From NCBI RefSeq assembly GCF_023015805.1, contig NZ_JALKBA010000014.1, forward strand, positions 28,476 to 92,475: 64,000 nt of DNA. Direction: 5' to 3'. Below are positions 28,540 through 36,787 of the stretch, piece by piece; within the stretch, counting starts at the first letter, position 1, and each line of letters begins with the position of its first letter. The position numbers and the translations under genes were made by a program. The DNA comes from Cellulophaga sp. F20128 (GTDB taxonomy: Bacteria > Bacteroidota > Bacteroidia > Flavobacteriales > Flavobacteriaceae). The notes beneath the pieces were generated by a model. It was not told the origin of the DNA, did no database searches, and saw nothing but the letters and a program-made list of their open reading frames with translations.

Positions 28540-28951
28540 CTTTCATTACGAATCAGAGTTCAGGTTAACGAAAGAAACCAAGTTTTCCGATTGGATTAAT
28601 AGGATTATTATATCTGAAGGTTTTGTAACTGGAGATATCAATTATATTTTTTGTAATGATGAGTACTTGCTTGGAATCAATCAGAAATATTTAAACCACG
28701 ATACCTATACTGATATTATTACTTTTGATTATAGAATGGGTAAATTGTTGAATTCAGATATTTATATTTCTGAAGAAAGGGTTTCCGATAATGCGGTTGA
28801 ATTTAAAGTGGATTTTAGTGAGGAATTGTTGCGGGTTATGGCACATGGTATATTGCATTTGTGTGATTATAAAGACAAATCGGTTAATGACAGTGTTTTA
28901 ATGCGGGAAAAAGAAGAAGAAAAAATTAAATTGTTCCACGTGGAACATTAA
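28532..28951 (+). CDS. ybeY: Endoribonuclease YbeY, rRNA maturation factor
   Basis: 139 residues. YbeY is a zinc-dependent single-strand RNase that takes part in 16S rRNA 3'-end processing and ribosome quality control. The metal site is visible as AHGILHLCDYKDKS near residues 108-121. It departs from the usual HGxLHLxGYDH in that the third ligand position reads K/D rather than H, a pattern I believe occurs in other Bacteroidota but cannot confirm here. HDTYTDIITFDY is also typical. ATG overlaps the stop of the preceding gene by 8 nt, and mnmG starts 4 nt after the stop. The last codons (LFHVEH) are encoded by a parS-like site. Confidence 0.92.
   Translation: MINFHYESEFRLTKETKFSDWINRIIISEGFVTGDINYIFCNDEYLLGINQKYLNHDTYTDIITFDYRMGKLLNSDIYISEERVSDNAVEFKVDFSEELLRVMAHGILHLCDYKDKSVNDSVLMREKEEEKIKLFHVEH
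28932..28947. promoter_or_regulatory. parS-like site 1 (ParB-binding), inside the 3' end of ybeY
   Basis: TGTTCCACGTGGAACA is a perfect 16-bp palindrome matching the widely conserved bacterial chromosomal parS sequence (TGTTnCACGTGnAACA). It overlaps the last five codons of ybeY and the first base of its stop codon. Confidence 0.8.
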
Positions 28952-28955
28952 AGTT

Positions 28956-30824
28956 ATGTTTGATAAAGAATACGATGTTATTGTTGTAGGTGCCGGTCAT
29001 GCTGGTGCCGAAGCTGCTGCTGCTGCTGCGAATTTAGGTTCCAAAACTTTGTTAGTTACAATGAACTTACAAACCATTGGCCAGATGTCGTGCAACCCAG
29101 CCATGGGGGGTATCGCAAAAGGACAAATTGTTCGGGAGATAGATGCTCTTGGTGGCTATAGTGGAATTATTTCTGATAAATCTGCCATTCAATTTAAGAT
29201 GCTTAATAAATCCAAGGGACCTGCAATGTGGAGTCCTCGGACCCAAAATGACCGCATGCGTTTTGCGGAGGAATGGCGTTTGGCTTTGGAGCGAACTCCA
29301 AATGTTGACTTTTATCAGGAAATGGTTTCAGGTTTAATTGTTGAGGATGGCAAGGTTTGTGGAGTAACTACTTCCTTGGGAATAGGTATTAGATCTAAGT
29401 CGGTTGTCCTTACTAATGGCACCTTTTTAAATGGATTAATTCATATTGGAGATCGGCAATTGGGTGGAGGAAGAGCAGGAGAAAAAGCGGCAACGGGGAT
29501 TACAGAACAATTGCTTAGTTATGGTTTTGAAAGTGGAAGGATGAAAACTGGAACTCCGCCTAGAGTTGATGGACGTTCTTTGGATTATTCTAAAATGCTG
29601 GTGCAACCGGGAGACGCTATTCCAGAAAAATTTTCTTATTCCAATACAAAGGCACTGAATCATCAAAGAGATTGTCACATGACACATACAAGTGCCTTGG
29701 TGCATGATTTGTTGCGTGAAGGATTTGATAGGTCTCCTATGTTTAATGGCCGTATAAAAAGTATAGGCCCTAGGTACTGTCCTTCTATTGAGGACAAAAT
29801 AAATAGGTTTGCGGATAAGGATAAACATCAGTTGTTTGTGGAGCCTGAAGGATGGGATACTGTAGAGGTTTATGTTAACGGTTTTTCAACTTCATTACCA
29901 GAAGATGTTCAATTTAAGGCGCTGCGTTCTGTAGTAGGTTTTGAAAATGTTAAGTTTTTTAGACCAGGTTACGCTATTGAATATGATTATTTTCCACCGA
30001 CACAATTGAAACATACTTTAGAAACGAAGCTAATTGAGAATTTATATTTTGCGGGTCAGATTAATGGTACTACAGGATATGAGGAAGCGGCAAGCCAAGG
30101 GTTAATGGCGGGGATCAATGCCCATTTAAAAGTAAAGGAAGAAAATCCATTAATCCTACAAAGGGACGAAGCGTATATTGGTGTTTTAATTGATGATCTA
30201 ATTACGAAAGGTACGGAGGAGCCTTATAGAATGTTTACTTCTAGGGCAGAATATAGAACCTTATTGCGTCAAGATAATGCTGATATGAGGCTTACACCTA
30301 AAGGGCATAAAATTGGGTTGGCATCTGATGATCGATTAAGGCGCATGGAAGAAAAGGAACGAAAGTCAGAATCTTTTGTAAATTTCTTTAGGGAGACAAG
30401 TGTACTTCCTGAAGATATAAATCCAATTTTAGAATCAGTAGATTCTGCTTTGGTAAAACAATCTGATAAAATGTTTAAGGCTTTTTCAAGACCGCAAGTT
30501 ACTATGGATCACATGAAAACTTTGGCGGTTGTTTCTGACTTTATTGCTAAGGAAGAATTGGATAGGGAGGTCTTGGAACAAACAGAAATTCAGATTAAAT
30601 ATTCTGGCTATATTGCCAAGGAAAAAAATAATGCAGATAAACTACAGCGTTTAGAAAACATAAAAATTCCAGACAATTTTGATTATCGAAAATTAAAATC
30701 CCTTTCTTATGAAGCGCGGGAAAAACTGGAAGCAATACGCCCAGTAACGATTTCTCAGGCATCAAGAATTAGCGGAGTGTCTCCAAGTGATATTAGTGTT
30801 CTTTTGGTTTTTATGGGACGCTAA
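28956..30824 (+). CDS. mnmG: tRNA uridine-5-carboxymethylaminomethyl modification enzyme MnmG (GidA)
   Basis: 622 residues, full length. With MnmE it modifies U34 of certain tRNAs using FAD, NADH, glycine and methylene-tetrahydrofolate. The FAD-binding Rossmann motif is DVIVVGAGHAGAEAAAAAA at about residues 7-25. Signatures include CNPAMGGIAKGQIVREIDALGG (46-67, with the conserved Cys), GTFLNGLIHIG, the second motif RMKTGTPPRVDGRSLDY and GQINGTTGYEEAASQGLMAGINA. The C-terminal helical domain ends SRISGVSPSDISVLLVFMGR. It lies 4 nt behind ybeY. parS-like sites stand on both sides of the gene. In many bacteria mnmG is close to the replication origin, which fits that observation. Confidence 0.98.
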   Translation: MFDKEYDVIVVGAGHAGAEAAAAAANLGSKTLLVTMNLQTIGQMSCNPAMGGIAKGQIVREIDALGGYSGIISDKSAIQFKMLNKSKGPAMWSPRTQNDRMRFAEEWRLALERTPNVDFYQEMVSGLIVEDGKVCGVTTSLGIGIRSKSVVLTNGTFLNGLIHIGDRQLGGGRAGEKAATGITEQLLSYGFESGRMKTGTPPRVDGRSLDYSKMLVQPGDAIPEKFSYSNTKALNHQRDCHMTHTSALVHDLLREGFDRSPMFNGRIKSIGPRYCPSIEDKINRFADKDKHQLFVEPEGWDTVEVYVNGFSTSLPEDVQFKALRSVVGFENVKFFRPGYAIEYDYFPPTQLKHTLETKLIENLYFAGQINGTTGYEEAASQGLMAGINAHLKVKEENPLILQRDEAYIGVLIDDLITKGTEEPYRMFTSRAEYRTLLRQDNADMRLTPKGHKIGLASDDRLRRMEEKERKSESFVNFFRETSVLPEDINPILESVDSALVKQSDKMFKAFSRPQVTMDHMKTLAVVSDFIAKEELDREVLEQTEIQIKYSGYIAKEKNNADKLQRLENIKIPDNFDYRKLKSLSYEAREKLEAIRPVTISQASRISGVSPSDISVLLVFMGR

Positions 30825-30840
30825 GGGTTGTAATTTAACA

Positions 30841-30882
30841 ACAAGAGGTCAATTGTTCCACGTGGAACAATTGACCTCTTGT
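30841..30882. repeat. 42-bp perfect palindrome centred on a parS-like site
   Basis: The two 21-nt arms are exact reverse complements with no spacer; the symmetry fails at 30840/30883. The left arm begins ACAAGAGGTCAATTG. The centre is the parS-like 16-mer. It lies 16 nt after the mnmG stop. It could extrude as a cruciform or act as an RNA hairpin, but no T-run follows, so a classic intrinsic terminator is less likely. Confidence 0.9.
30854..30869. promoter_or_regulatory. parS-like site 2 (ParB-binding), downstream of mnmG
   Basis: TGTTCCACGTGGAACA, identical to the site at 28932-28947 and 1,922 bp from it. It sits at the exact centre of the 42-bp palindrome in the intergenic space after mnmG. 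Two identical copies so close together argue against chance. Confidence 0.85.
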
Positions 30883-31009
30883 GAATTTTAAAACTATCGA
30901 AGGATTGGTTTTTATTGCTACTGCAGCCGATAGGTTTCTATGAATTGCCTTTGGTTTTGGTTGATTTTCGGCTTAATTTTTGATGACATTATTGAAAATA
31001 CAATAAAAT

Positions 31010-31516
31010 ATGAAATACGTACTGTTGTTTTTTTGTTTGATTATTACAGGATCTTGTATTCCTGTAAAGTCGGCCCCAAGAATAGGAAACTACAAAATCG
31101 TAAAGGGAAAACAGTTTGAAAAGGGATTGCCCGAACGCAATATTTTTGTTTTTGAAGACAAACAAGATGTGAATGCATTTTATCAGTTTATAGATGAAAA
31201 GTTTCAACTCGGAAATAAGCAAGTAATGGACGACGTTCCTTTTACTGTAAATAAACATCAATATTTTTTTTCATTTTATGAGGTAGATAAAAAGAGTACA
31301 ACTATAGATTTGTTTCCTTTTTTAGTAAGTAGGCTAACAAAAAGCGGGGAGGAAGATAGTCCTGAAATTCGTCAAGAGGATTTTTATTATATTGCCATAG
31401 AAGTATACAGCGATCTAGAAAACGATTGTTTGGATATGGCAGCACTTTCCAGAACGCCGGTTTTAAATTATCTTCGCCAACTTAAAGATGAATATCAGAA
31501 TTTACAAGAGCACTAA
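31010..31516 (+). CDS. Hypothetical lipoprotein
   Basis: 168 residues, family not recognised. The N-terminus MKYVLLFFCLIITGSC is a lipoprotein signal peptide with lipobox ITGSC, so the mature protein should be lipid-anchored from Cys16. The remainder is a soluble alpha/beta-like domain with KGKQFEKGLPERNIFVFED and FTVNKHQYFFSFYEVDKKS; no catalytic motif is apparent. It ends 3 nt before the methyltransferase gene and is probably co-transcribed with it. No function can be assigned. Confidence 0.75.
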   Translation: MKYVLLFFCLIITGSCIPVKSAPRIGNYKIVKGKQFEKGLPERNIFVFEDKQDVNAFYQFIDEKFQLGNKQVMDDVPFTVNKHQYFFSFYEVDKKSTTIDLFPFLVSRLTKSGEEDSPEIRQEDFYYIAIEVYSDLENDCLDMAALSRTPVLNYLRQLKDEYQNLQEH

Positions 31517-31519
31517 TTA

Positions 31520-32347
31520 ATGAAAGAGTTTTTAAAGACTAAGGATTATTCGGTTTCAAAAGAAGAATTTACATTACGATACAATACGGAATTGGATCTT
31601 TTGGTAACGGAGCCACAACCTAAAGATTTGGCTAGGTATTACGAAAGTGAGGATTATATATCACACACTGATGCAAAAAAAACGATTGTAGATCAATTGT
31701 ACCAAACTGTAAAAAACTACAGCTTGCAAAAGAAAGTGAAATTAATAACACAGCTGGTTTCAGGGAATAAATCGCTCTTGGATGTGGGAGCAGGAACTGG
31801 TGATTTTTTAATGGCTGCGAAACAAAAGAATTGGAAAATTGAAGGAGTAGAGCCAAATGCTAAAGCAAGAAAAAAAGCCTTAGCTAAAGGAGTAGCTTTA
31901 AAGGAGTCTTTAGAGAACTTGCCAAATAATAAATATGGGGTTATAACCTTATGGCATGTTTTAGAACATTTACCAAATTTAGAAGAACACATACAATTAT
32001 TAAAATCGAAACTAGAAACTGAAGGTACCTTGATTATTGCGGTACCTAATTTTAAATCCTATGATGCTGTTTATTACAAACAATTTTGGGCGGCATTTGA
32101 TGTGCCTAGACATTTGTGGCATTTTTCTAGAACTGGGATGGCTAGAATTTTTGCGAAACACCAAATGACGGTTGTTAAAACGAAACCCATGCTTTTTGAT
32201 GCCTTCTATGTATCCCTATTGTCAGAAAAATATAAGACAGGTCAGCAAAACTTAATAGCTGCTTTTTACCGAGGACTGTGGTCCAATCTTTCAGCTTTGC
32301 GATCAAAGGAGTATTCGTCCATCATATACATCATAAAAAAGGATTAA
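31520..32347 (+). CDS. Class I SAM-dependent methyltransferase
   Basis: 275 residues. SAM-binding motif I is LLDVGAGTGDFLMAA at about residues 88-102, followed by the acidic residue at the end of beta-2 (IEGVEPNAKAR). The later core motif VITLWHVLEHLPNLEEHI carries the HVLEH signature of the methyltransf_23 type. The C-terminal segment (FWAAFDVPRHLWHFSRTGMARIF) is typical of bacterial members whose substrates are small molecules or glycans; the actual substrate is not known. It lies directly behind a lipoprotein gene. Confidence 0.85.
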   Translation: MKEFLKTKDYSVSKEEFTLRYNTELDLLVTEPQPKDLARYYESEDYISHTDAKKTIVDQLYQTVKNYSLQKKVKLITQLVSGNKSLLDVGAGTGDFLMAAKQKNWKIEGVEPNAKARKKALAKGVALKESLENLPNNKYGVITLWHVLEHLPNLEEHIQLLKSKLETEGTLIIAVPNFKSYDAVYYKQFWAAFDVPRHLWHFSRTGMARIFAKHQMTVVKTKPMLFDAFYVSLLSEKYKTGQQNLIAAFYRGLWSNLSALRSKEYSSIIYIIKKD

Positions 32348-32619
32348 AATCAATTTTAAAGCGATTTCTGAACCCTTTACCTCCTTAGACGTCCAATTAG
32401 TGTGTTGTTCGTTTTTCAAGGCTTAAAAAGGTGTTTACGGCGGTTATTTACAATAGATAAAACCTATAGGAATTTGGATGTATAATAGATTTTGGTTATT
32501 ACTTAATAAAACTATTTATTTGATCTTCGAACTGCTTTATTATTTTAAAAAGGGATAAAATTATAATCCTGCTTGTACTTTATTTCACAACCCTTATAAA
32601 AATCTAACAAATGAATCTG
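32348..32619. other. Intergenic stretch without recognised gene
   Basis: This is the upstream part of a 360-nt gap. I see no coding frame of credible length, no strong hairpin and no RNA gene. The promoter for the OmpH-like gene begins at its right end. Confidence 0.5.
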
Positions 32620-32649
32620 TTGCGCATTCAAAAAGCTTTTCTATTTTTG
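32620..32649 (+). promoter_or_regulatory. Flavobacterial promoter for the OmpH-like gene
   Basis: A -33 TTG (32620-32622) and a -7 TATTTTTG (32642-32649) are separated by 19 nt, matching the Bacteroidota TTG / TAnnTTTG promoter layout. The 5' untranslated leader would be about 55 nt. Confidence 0.55.
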
Positions 32650-32707
32650 CGCAACTTTAAATTTAAACTTTCCGTCGGTTCGGAAGTTTTATATCAAATA
32701 CTTAGAA

Positions 32708-33214
32708 ATGAAAAAAATAATTTTAGCACTAGCATGTATTGGTTTAGTGGGTTGCCAACAAGGCAAAATGGGTTACGTAGATAACGTAAAGTTGATGAAT
32801 GAGTATCAAGAGAAAATTGACTTAGAAGCTCAATTCAATTCAAAAGTGGAAGCTTTTGGAAAAAAAAGAGATAGTATTCAACAAGCTTTTCAGGTTAAAG
32901 CTCAGGCTTTTCAAACTAAAGCTCAAAAAATGGCGCAAAGTAAGGCCCAAGAAGAATATGCTCAATTGCAACAAGAGAGTCAGAGTATTGGTCAGCTATT
33001 GCAACAAGAGGAACAACAATTGCAAATTGCTAGTCAAACTCAAATGGATGAGTTAGTGAACAAAGTAAAAGAAGAAATTAAAGCCTTTGGGGAAGCTAAT
33101 AGTTTTAACTATATCCTTGGTGGTGGTGAAGGCGGTAGTGTCTTGTATGGTACTGATGCGGATAATTTAACGGATGAAATTATCAAAATTTTAAACGACA
33201 GTTATAAGAAATAA
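32708..33214 (+). CDS. OmpH/Skp-family periplasmic chaperone, predicted lipoprotein
   Basis: 168 residues. MKKIILALACIGLVGC is a lipoprotein signal peptide (lipobox LVGC). The mature protein opens with GKMGYVDNVKLMNEYQE, the conserved Skp/OmpH start, followed by a long Q/K-rich coiled coil (about 40-125) and a C-terminal beta-strand segment (FNYILGGGEGGSVLYGTDADNLTDEIIKILN). Skp trimers carry unfolded outer membrane proteins across the periplasm. Most members are soluble; a lipid-anchored form is a variation. It has its own promoter and a strong terminator, so it is monocistronic. Confidence 0.9.
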   Translation: MKKIILALACIGLVGCQQGKMGYVDNVKLMNEYQEKIDLEAQFNSKVEAFGKKRDSIQQAFQVKAQAFQTKAQKMAQSKAQEEYAQLQQESQSIGQLLQQEEQQLQIASQTQMDELVNKVKEEIKAFGEANSFNYILGGGEGGSVLYGTDADNLTDEIIKILNDSYKK

Positions 33215-33235
33215 CTGCTTACAATTACTTTTCAT

Positions 33236-33270
33236 AAAAAAAGCCTCAGCATATTGCTGAGGCTTTTTTT
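33236..33270. terminator. Bidirectional terminator
   Basis: A 16-bp stem including GCCTCAGCA / TGCTGAGGC, a 3-nt loop, and A- and T-runs on both sides. It lies between the convergent OmpH-like gene and the histidine kinase gene. Confidence 0.9.
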
Positions 33271-33283
33271 ATGAAATTGTATT

Positions 33284-34657
33284 TTATAATTGTGTCCGTA
33301 TTGAAAATGTAAAGGTAGTTCCCATTTTATTATTTTTTTTCAGGCTGATAGTTCCTCCTAGCATTTCGGTATACGCCTTTGCTATAGCCAAACCTATACC
33401 AGAGCCGTGTAAGGCCTTTCTATGATCGGTATCAACTTGGTAAAATGCTTCGAAAATAGCTTCATATTGATCTTTAGGGATGCCCATACCGCTATCTTCT
33501 ATTTGAAACTCAATGGTGTTTTTATTTGTAGCGTAACACTTTAAATCAACTCCTCCCTTTTGGGTATATTTAATGGCATTTTTCAAGAGATGCTTTAAAA
33601 CCTCTGTTAGTTTTCCTTTATCAGAATGAATCATAGCTTCATGTCTTGTAACGAGATTGTTTTTAGTAAAAGAAATCTGCTTTTGCGCCGCTTTAGGCAG
33701 TAAGCTAGAGTATGCTTCATCAATAACCTCATTTACATTAAAAGCAGTGGTGGTCATTGCTGCTAAACCTGTTTCAACCTTTGAGATATTTACAATATCT
33801 GCTATGATTTCTAATAATGTTGTACCATTCTCTTCCACGAGAGCTACATATTCCTGGTATTCAACATCATCTGTATTGTATTCTTTTAAAAAATCCGTAC
33901 ACCCCAAAATCCCATACATGGGAGTACCTATTTCATGACTAACATTAGCTAAAAAGGCAGATTTTAAACGATCAGACTTTTCAGCACTTTTCATTGCAGT
34001 AACGGCATTGTTGTGTTTTGCCAAGAGCTCTTGCTGCAATTTGTTTTCCTTTAATAAGGCATTGTGTAACTGATTGATTAGAAAAGAAACTGAAAACACA
34101 ATCAGGAGGTTAAAAAGAATATTATTGATAATGATGATCATCAATACTTGAGGTTCAAACTGCTCATAAATAGGCAAGTGAAATAAGTTGTAGTTAAAAC
34201 TTAAAAGCAGAATAACATAAAAAACGGCAGCTAATAGAACGGCTTTTAAACCTGCACTTCTACCATTATACAGCGTAATCATAATGGTAATCATATAAAT
34301 TAAAACACTTCCATTTCCGCGAAATCCTAAGAAAACTAGCAAACCAAAGGCCAATAAAATAAAATTAAGCGAGAAAATGAATTTCTTTATCTTATAATTG
34401 AGAGGTCTATAAAATATAGTAAATAACAAGATCACCAATGCTGTTGTATTTATGTAAAATACATTATTTTCATTTCTAGAAAGGGCGGTATAAGTACTAG
34501 GAATGTAAGAGATCGCTCCCAGTATAAGGGTTAGTAATTGTATGGAAATAAACAATTTATCTCTGAAATAGGGCAATCCTTCTTCTCTATTTCTCTTATT
34601 AAACCCGCTATAATTTGCATACCAAACTATATACGATTTCCACCATTTTTGAATCAT
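33284..34657 (-). CDS. Membrane sensor histidine kinase
   Basis: I start at ATG 34657 (MIQKWWKSYIVWYANYSG); an in-frame ATG at 34738 adds a doubtful 27 residues. About 457 residues. Six hydrophobic helices span roughly residues 30-195. A coiled coil leads into the phosphoacceptor H-box (FLANVSHEIGTPMYGILG), then the N-box (LKHLLKNAIKYTQKGG), the G1 box (EDSGMGIPKDQ) and the G2 box (GSGIGLAIAKAYTEMLGG). These are the marks of an active HisKA/HATPase_c kinase. The usual Arg of SHEIRTP is Gly here. No response regulator or receiver domain is nearby, so it is an orphan kinase. The signal is unknown. Confidence 0.92.
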   Translation of the reverse strand: MIQKWWKSYIVWYANYSGFNKRNREEGLPYFRDKLFISIQLLTLILGAISYIPSTYTALSRNENNVFYINTTALVILLFTIFYRPLNYKIKKFIFSLNFILLAFGLLVFLGFRGNGSVLIYMITIMITLYNGRSAGLKAVLLAAVFYVILLLSFNYNLFHLPIYEQFEPQVLMIIIINNILFNLLIVFSVSFLINQLHNALLKENKLQQELLAKHNNAVTAMKSAEKSDRLKSAFLANVSHEIGTPMYGILGCTDFLKEYNTDDVEYQEYVALVEENGTTLLEIIADIVNISKVETGLAAMTTTAFNVNEVIDEAYSSLLPKAAQKQISFTKNNLVTRHEAMIHSDKGKLTEVLKHLLKNAIKYTQKGGVDLKCYATNKNTIEFQIEDSGMGIPKDQYEAIFEAFYQVDTDHRKALHGSGIGLAIAKAYTEMLGGTISLKKNNKMGTTFTFSIRTQL

Positions 34658-35039
34658 TTTAAGAATATAAACACACCAACCATTTAAAGTGTATACTGGT
34701 GTTTTAGGGTTATAGATACATTGTAATAAAGGTAGCAATAATAAGACTATTCTATTTTAGTCCCTATTTTTTTTTGAAAAAACCCATTTGTTAGTAAAGG
34801 GATTTAAAACATTGGGCTTAGTATCTAAAGTGTCGCAAACATTTACTACAGTGGTTTTAAGGCAACTGCAATTCCTAATCCTTTGTTTGTCTCAGAAATA
34901 ATATTGTATTTCAAATTAATTACCTATTTGCATTGATTTCTCTTAATTTAAATTGTCCGGGTTATAAGGAGGAAGTCAACACTTATTCTGTTCGGTATTA
35001 AATCTCTTTTTAATGTGAAGTCCAAAAATAATATAAAAC
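34658..35039. other. Intergenic region between divergent genes
   Basis: I see no gene here. It should hold the promoters for the histidine kinase (minus) and, at its right end, the DGPF/sigma pair (plus). No strong hairpin or repeat was noticed. Confidence 0.45.
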
Positions 35040-35066
35040 TGTCCCCAATTACTTTTTTGTATCGTT
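35040..35066 (+). promoter_or_regulatory. Possible ECF-type promoter for the DGPF/sigma operon
   Basis: TGTCCCC (35040-35046) and CGTT (35063-35066) are separated by 16 nt, resembling an ECF sigma promoter (-35 TGTC, -10 CGT). It would allow the sigma factor to drive its own operon. Weak, pattern-only evidence. Confidence 0.25.
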
Positions 35067-35112
35067 ATAGAAGTATAATTCAATTAATTAGTAATTTTAA
35101 AACAAAAACAAG

Positions 35113-35463
35113 ATGAAAGATTTTATGTTAATTTTTATTGGGACAGAATACGCTGATTTGGGACTTTCACCAGAGCAAGAACAAGAACGTATGGGTAAAT
35201 GGTTCGTCTGGAATGCTAAGATGGAAGAACAAGGTATAGTAAAACATGGTGAAGCATTACACCCAGAAGTTAGGCGAATTACAGGGCCTAATAGGACGGT
35301 TACAGACAGAACAGCTACAGAATTGAAAGAAGTAGTGGGGGGGTATTATATGATAAAAGCCAAAGACCTTGATGCTGCCTGTGTTATAGCTCAAGATTTC
35401 CCAGATTATGATTTAGGTAGCACTGTAGAGGTGCGTGAAGTTTTGGTTTTTGAAAACAATTAA
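35113..35463 (+). CDS. YCII-related (DGPF domain) protein
   Basis: 116 residues. It fits the YCII/DGPF superfamily of dimeric alpha-beta proteins: MKDFMLIFIGTEY at the N-terminus, MGKWFVWNAKMEEQGIVKHGEAL in the middle, and GGYYMIKAKDLDAACVIAQDFP near the C-terminus. Enzymatic activity is not established for this subgroup. It lies 3 nt before an ECF sigma factor gene with a C-terminal TPR-like extension, the conserved neighbourhood of the ECF42 group. It may be a regulator or a product of that sigma factor. Confidence 0.85.
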   Translation: MKDFMLIFIGTEYADLGLSPEQEQERMGKWFVWNAKMEEQGIVKHGEALHPEVRRITGPNRTVTDRTATELKEVVGGYYMIKAKDLDAACVIAQDFPDYDLGSTVEVREVLVFENN

Positions 35464-35466
35464 TTC

Positions 35467-36708
35467 GTGAAAAACCAACAATTAATAGACCATCTTTTTA
35501 GACAACAGTACGGAAAGATGGTTTCTATTTTAACTCGAATTTTTGGCTTGTGTAATTTAGAGATCATTGAAGATGCAGTTCAAGATACTTTTGCAAAAGC
35601 AACGGTTCAATGGCGTGATAAAGTTCCAGAAAATCCCGAAGCTTGGTTTACTTTGGCTTCAAAGAACAGGGTAATTGATCTGCTGCGTAAAATTGATGCC
35701 GATAAAAATCGTTTGCAAAAGCTTAGTTATGGTCCGTCTGCAATTTCACTTAATAATTTTTTTGAAAAAGAAGAGATTGAAGACAGTGAACTGCGCATGA
35801 TTTTTACCGCTTGTCATCCAAAATTAAACGCAAAGGATCAAATAGCATTTGCATTAAAAACTATTGGAGGGTTTAGCGCTAATGAAATTTCTGCGGCATT
35901 ACTTCTAAAACCAGAAACCGTAAAAAAACGACTTTCCCGAGCGAGGAAAACAATAGAAATAAAAAAAATTGATTTCAAATTCCCTGATAAAAAGGAACTG
36001 ACAGGACGACTCCATAATGTATTAGAGGTAATTTATCTTATTTTTAATGAAGGTTTTCATTCTAACCACCAAAAGCTACTGGTACGTAAAGAACTTTGCG
36101 GAGAGGCCTTGCGATTAACAAAACTAATACTCACTAAGAAAGAATTACGTTGTGGTGCTAGTTATGCCTTATTTGGGTTGCTGTGTTTCCACTCTTCTAG
36201 GTTAGCATCAAAGGAGGGTGAGAATTTTGAAAGTATAGATTTGAAAAATCAAGATCGGACAAAATGGTATTTTCCTTTGATACATCTAGGAAATGAGGCA
36301 TTGTTGAAAGCAAACAGCTTTCCAGATTATTCTACCTATCATATTGAAGCCGCTATTGCCGCAGAACATTTAAAGGCGAAATCTTTTAATGAAACCAATT
36401 GGCAAAAAATATTAGAGCACTACCAAGAACTACAACAAGTAGAGCCTAATGTTATGATTTCTTTGGCTCTGGCTGTAGTTTTATTACAACTAAATAAAAA
36501 TCAAGATGCATTAGAAATTTTAGAACAGTTACAGGCTGAAAATTTTGAACAAAGAACCTATTTATTTTATGGTGTTATGGCAACGTATTTCAAGAATATA
36601 GGGGCATGTGAAAAAGCGGTAAACTACTTAGGTATTGCCATAGAAAAAGTTCCGAATGAGATTGAAAAAAACTATTTGATGAAGAAACGAGATGCATTTA
36701 TGGCTTAA
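35467..36708 (+). CDS. ECF sigma factor of the ECF42/SigJ-like type with C-terminal TPR-like extension
   Basis: 413 residues, more than twice the size of a minimal ECF factor. It begins with GTG at 35467. Region 2 is at about 10-75 (EIIEDAVQDTFAKATVQWRD, ENPEAWFTLASKNRVIDLLRK). Region 4 is at about 110-165 (IAFALKTIGGFSANEISAALLLKPETVKKRLSRARKTIE). The long C-terminal half contains DUF6596-like VLEVIYLIFNEGFHSN and TPR-like helices (ALAVVLLQLNKNQDALEILEQLQ). In the ECF42 group this extension takes the place of an anti-sigma factor in control. Its gene follows a DGPF protein gene. The signal and target genes are not visible here. Confidence 0.88.
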   Translation: MKNQQLIDHLFRQQYGKMVSILTRIFGLCNLEIIEDAVQDTFAKATVQWRDKVPENPEAWFTLASKNRVIDLLRKIDADKNRLQKLSYGPSAISLNNFFEKEEIEDSELRMIFTACHPKLNAKDQIAFALKTIGGFSANEISAALLLKPETVKKRLSRARKTIEIKKIDFKFPDKKELTGRLHNVLEVIYLIFNEGFHSNHQKLLVRKELCGEALRLTKLILTKKELRCGASYALFGLLCFHSSRLASKEGENFESIDLKNQDRTKWYFPLIHLGNEALLKANSFPDYSTYHIEAAIAAEHLKAKSFNETNWQKILEHYQELQQVEPNVMISLALAVVLLQLNKNQDALEILEQLQAENFEQRTYLFYGVMATYFKNIGACEKAVNYLGIAIEKVPNEIEKNYLMKKRDAFMA

Positions 36709-36787
36709 ATTATATCCGAATTAAGTCGTTTTCATATCCGCCTTTCCGGGGTATTAATAACTAAAAATGATGCTTTATCAGGTTTAA

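Noticed and set aside
34739..35112. A possible RNA gene in the 370-nt gap before the DGPF gene
   Set aside because: No conserved secondary structure, tRNA-like cloverleaf or strong terminator was seen.
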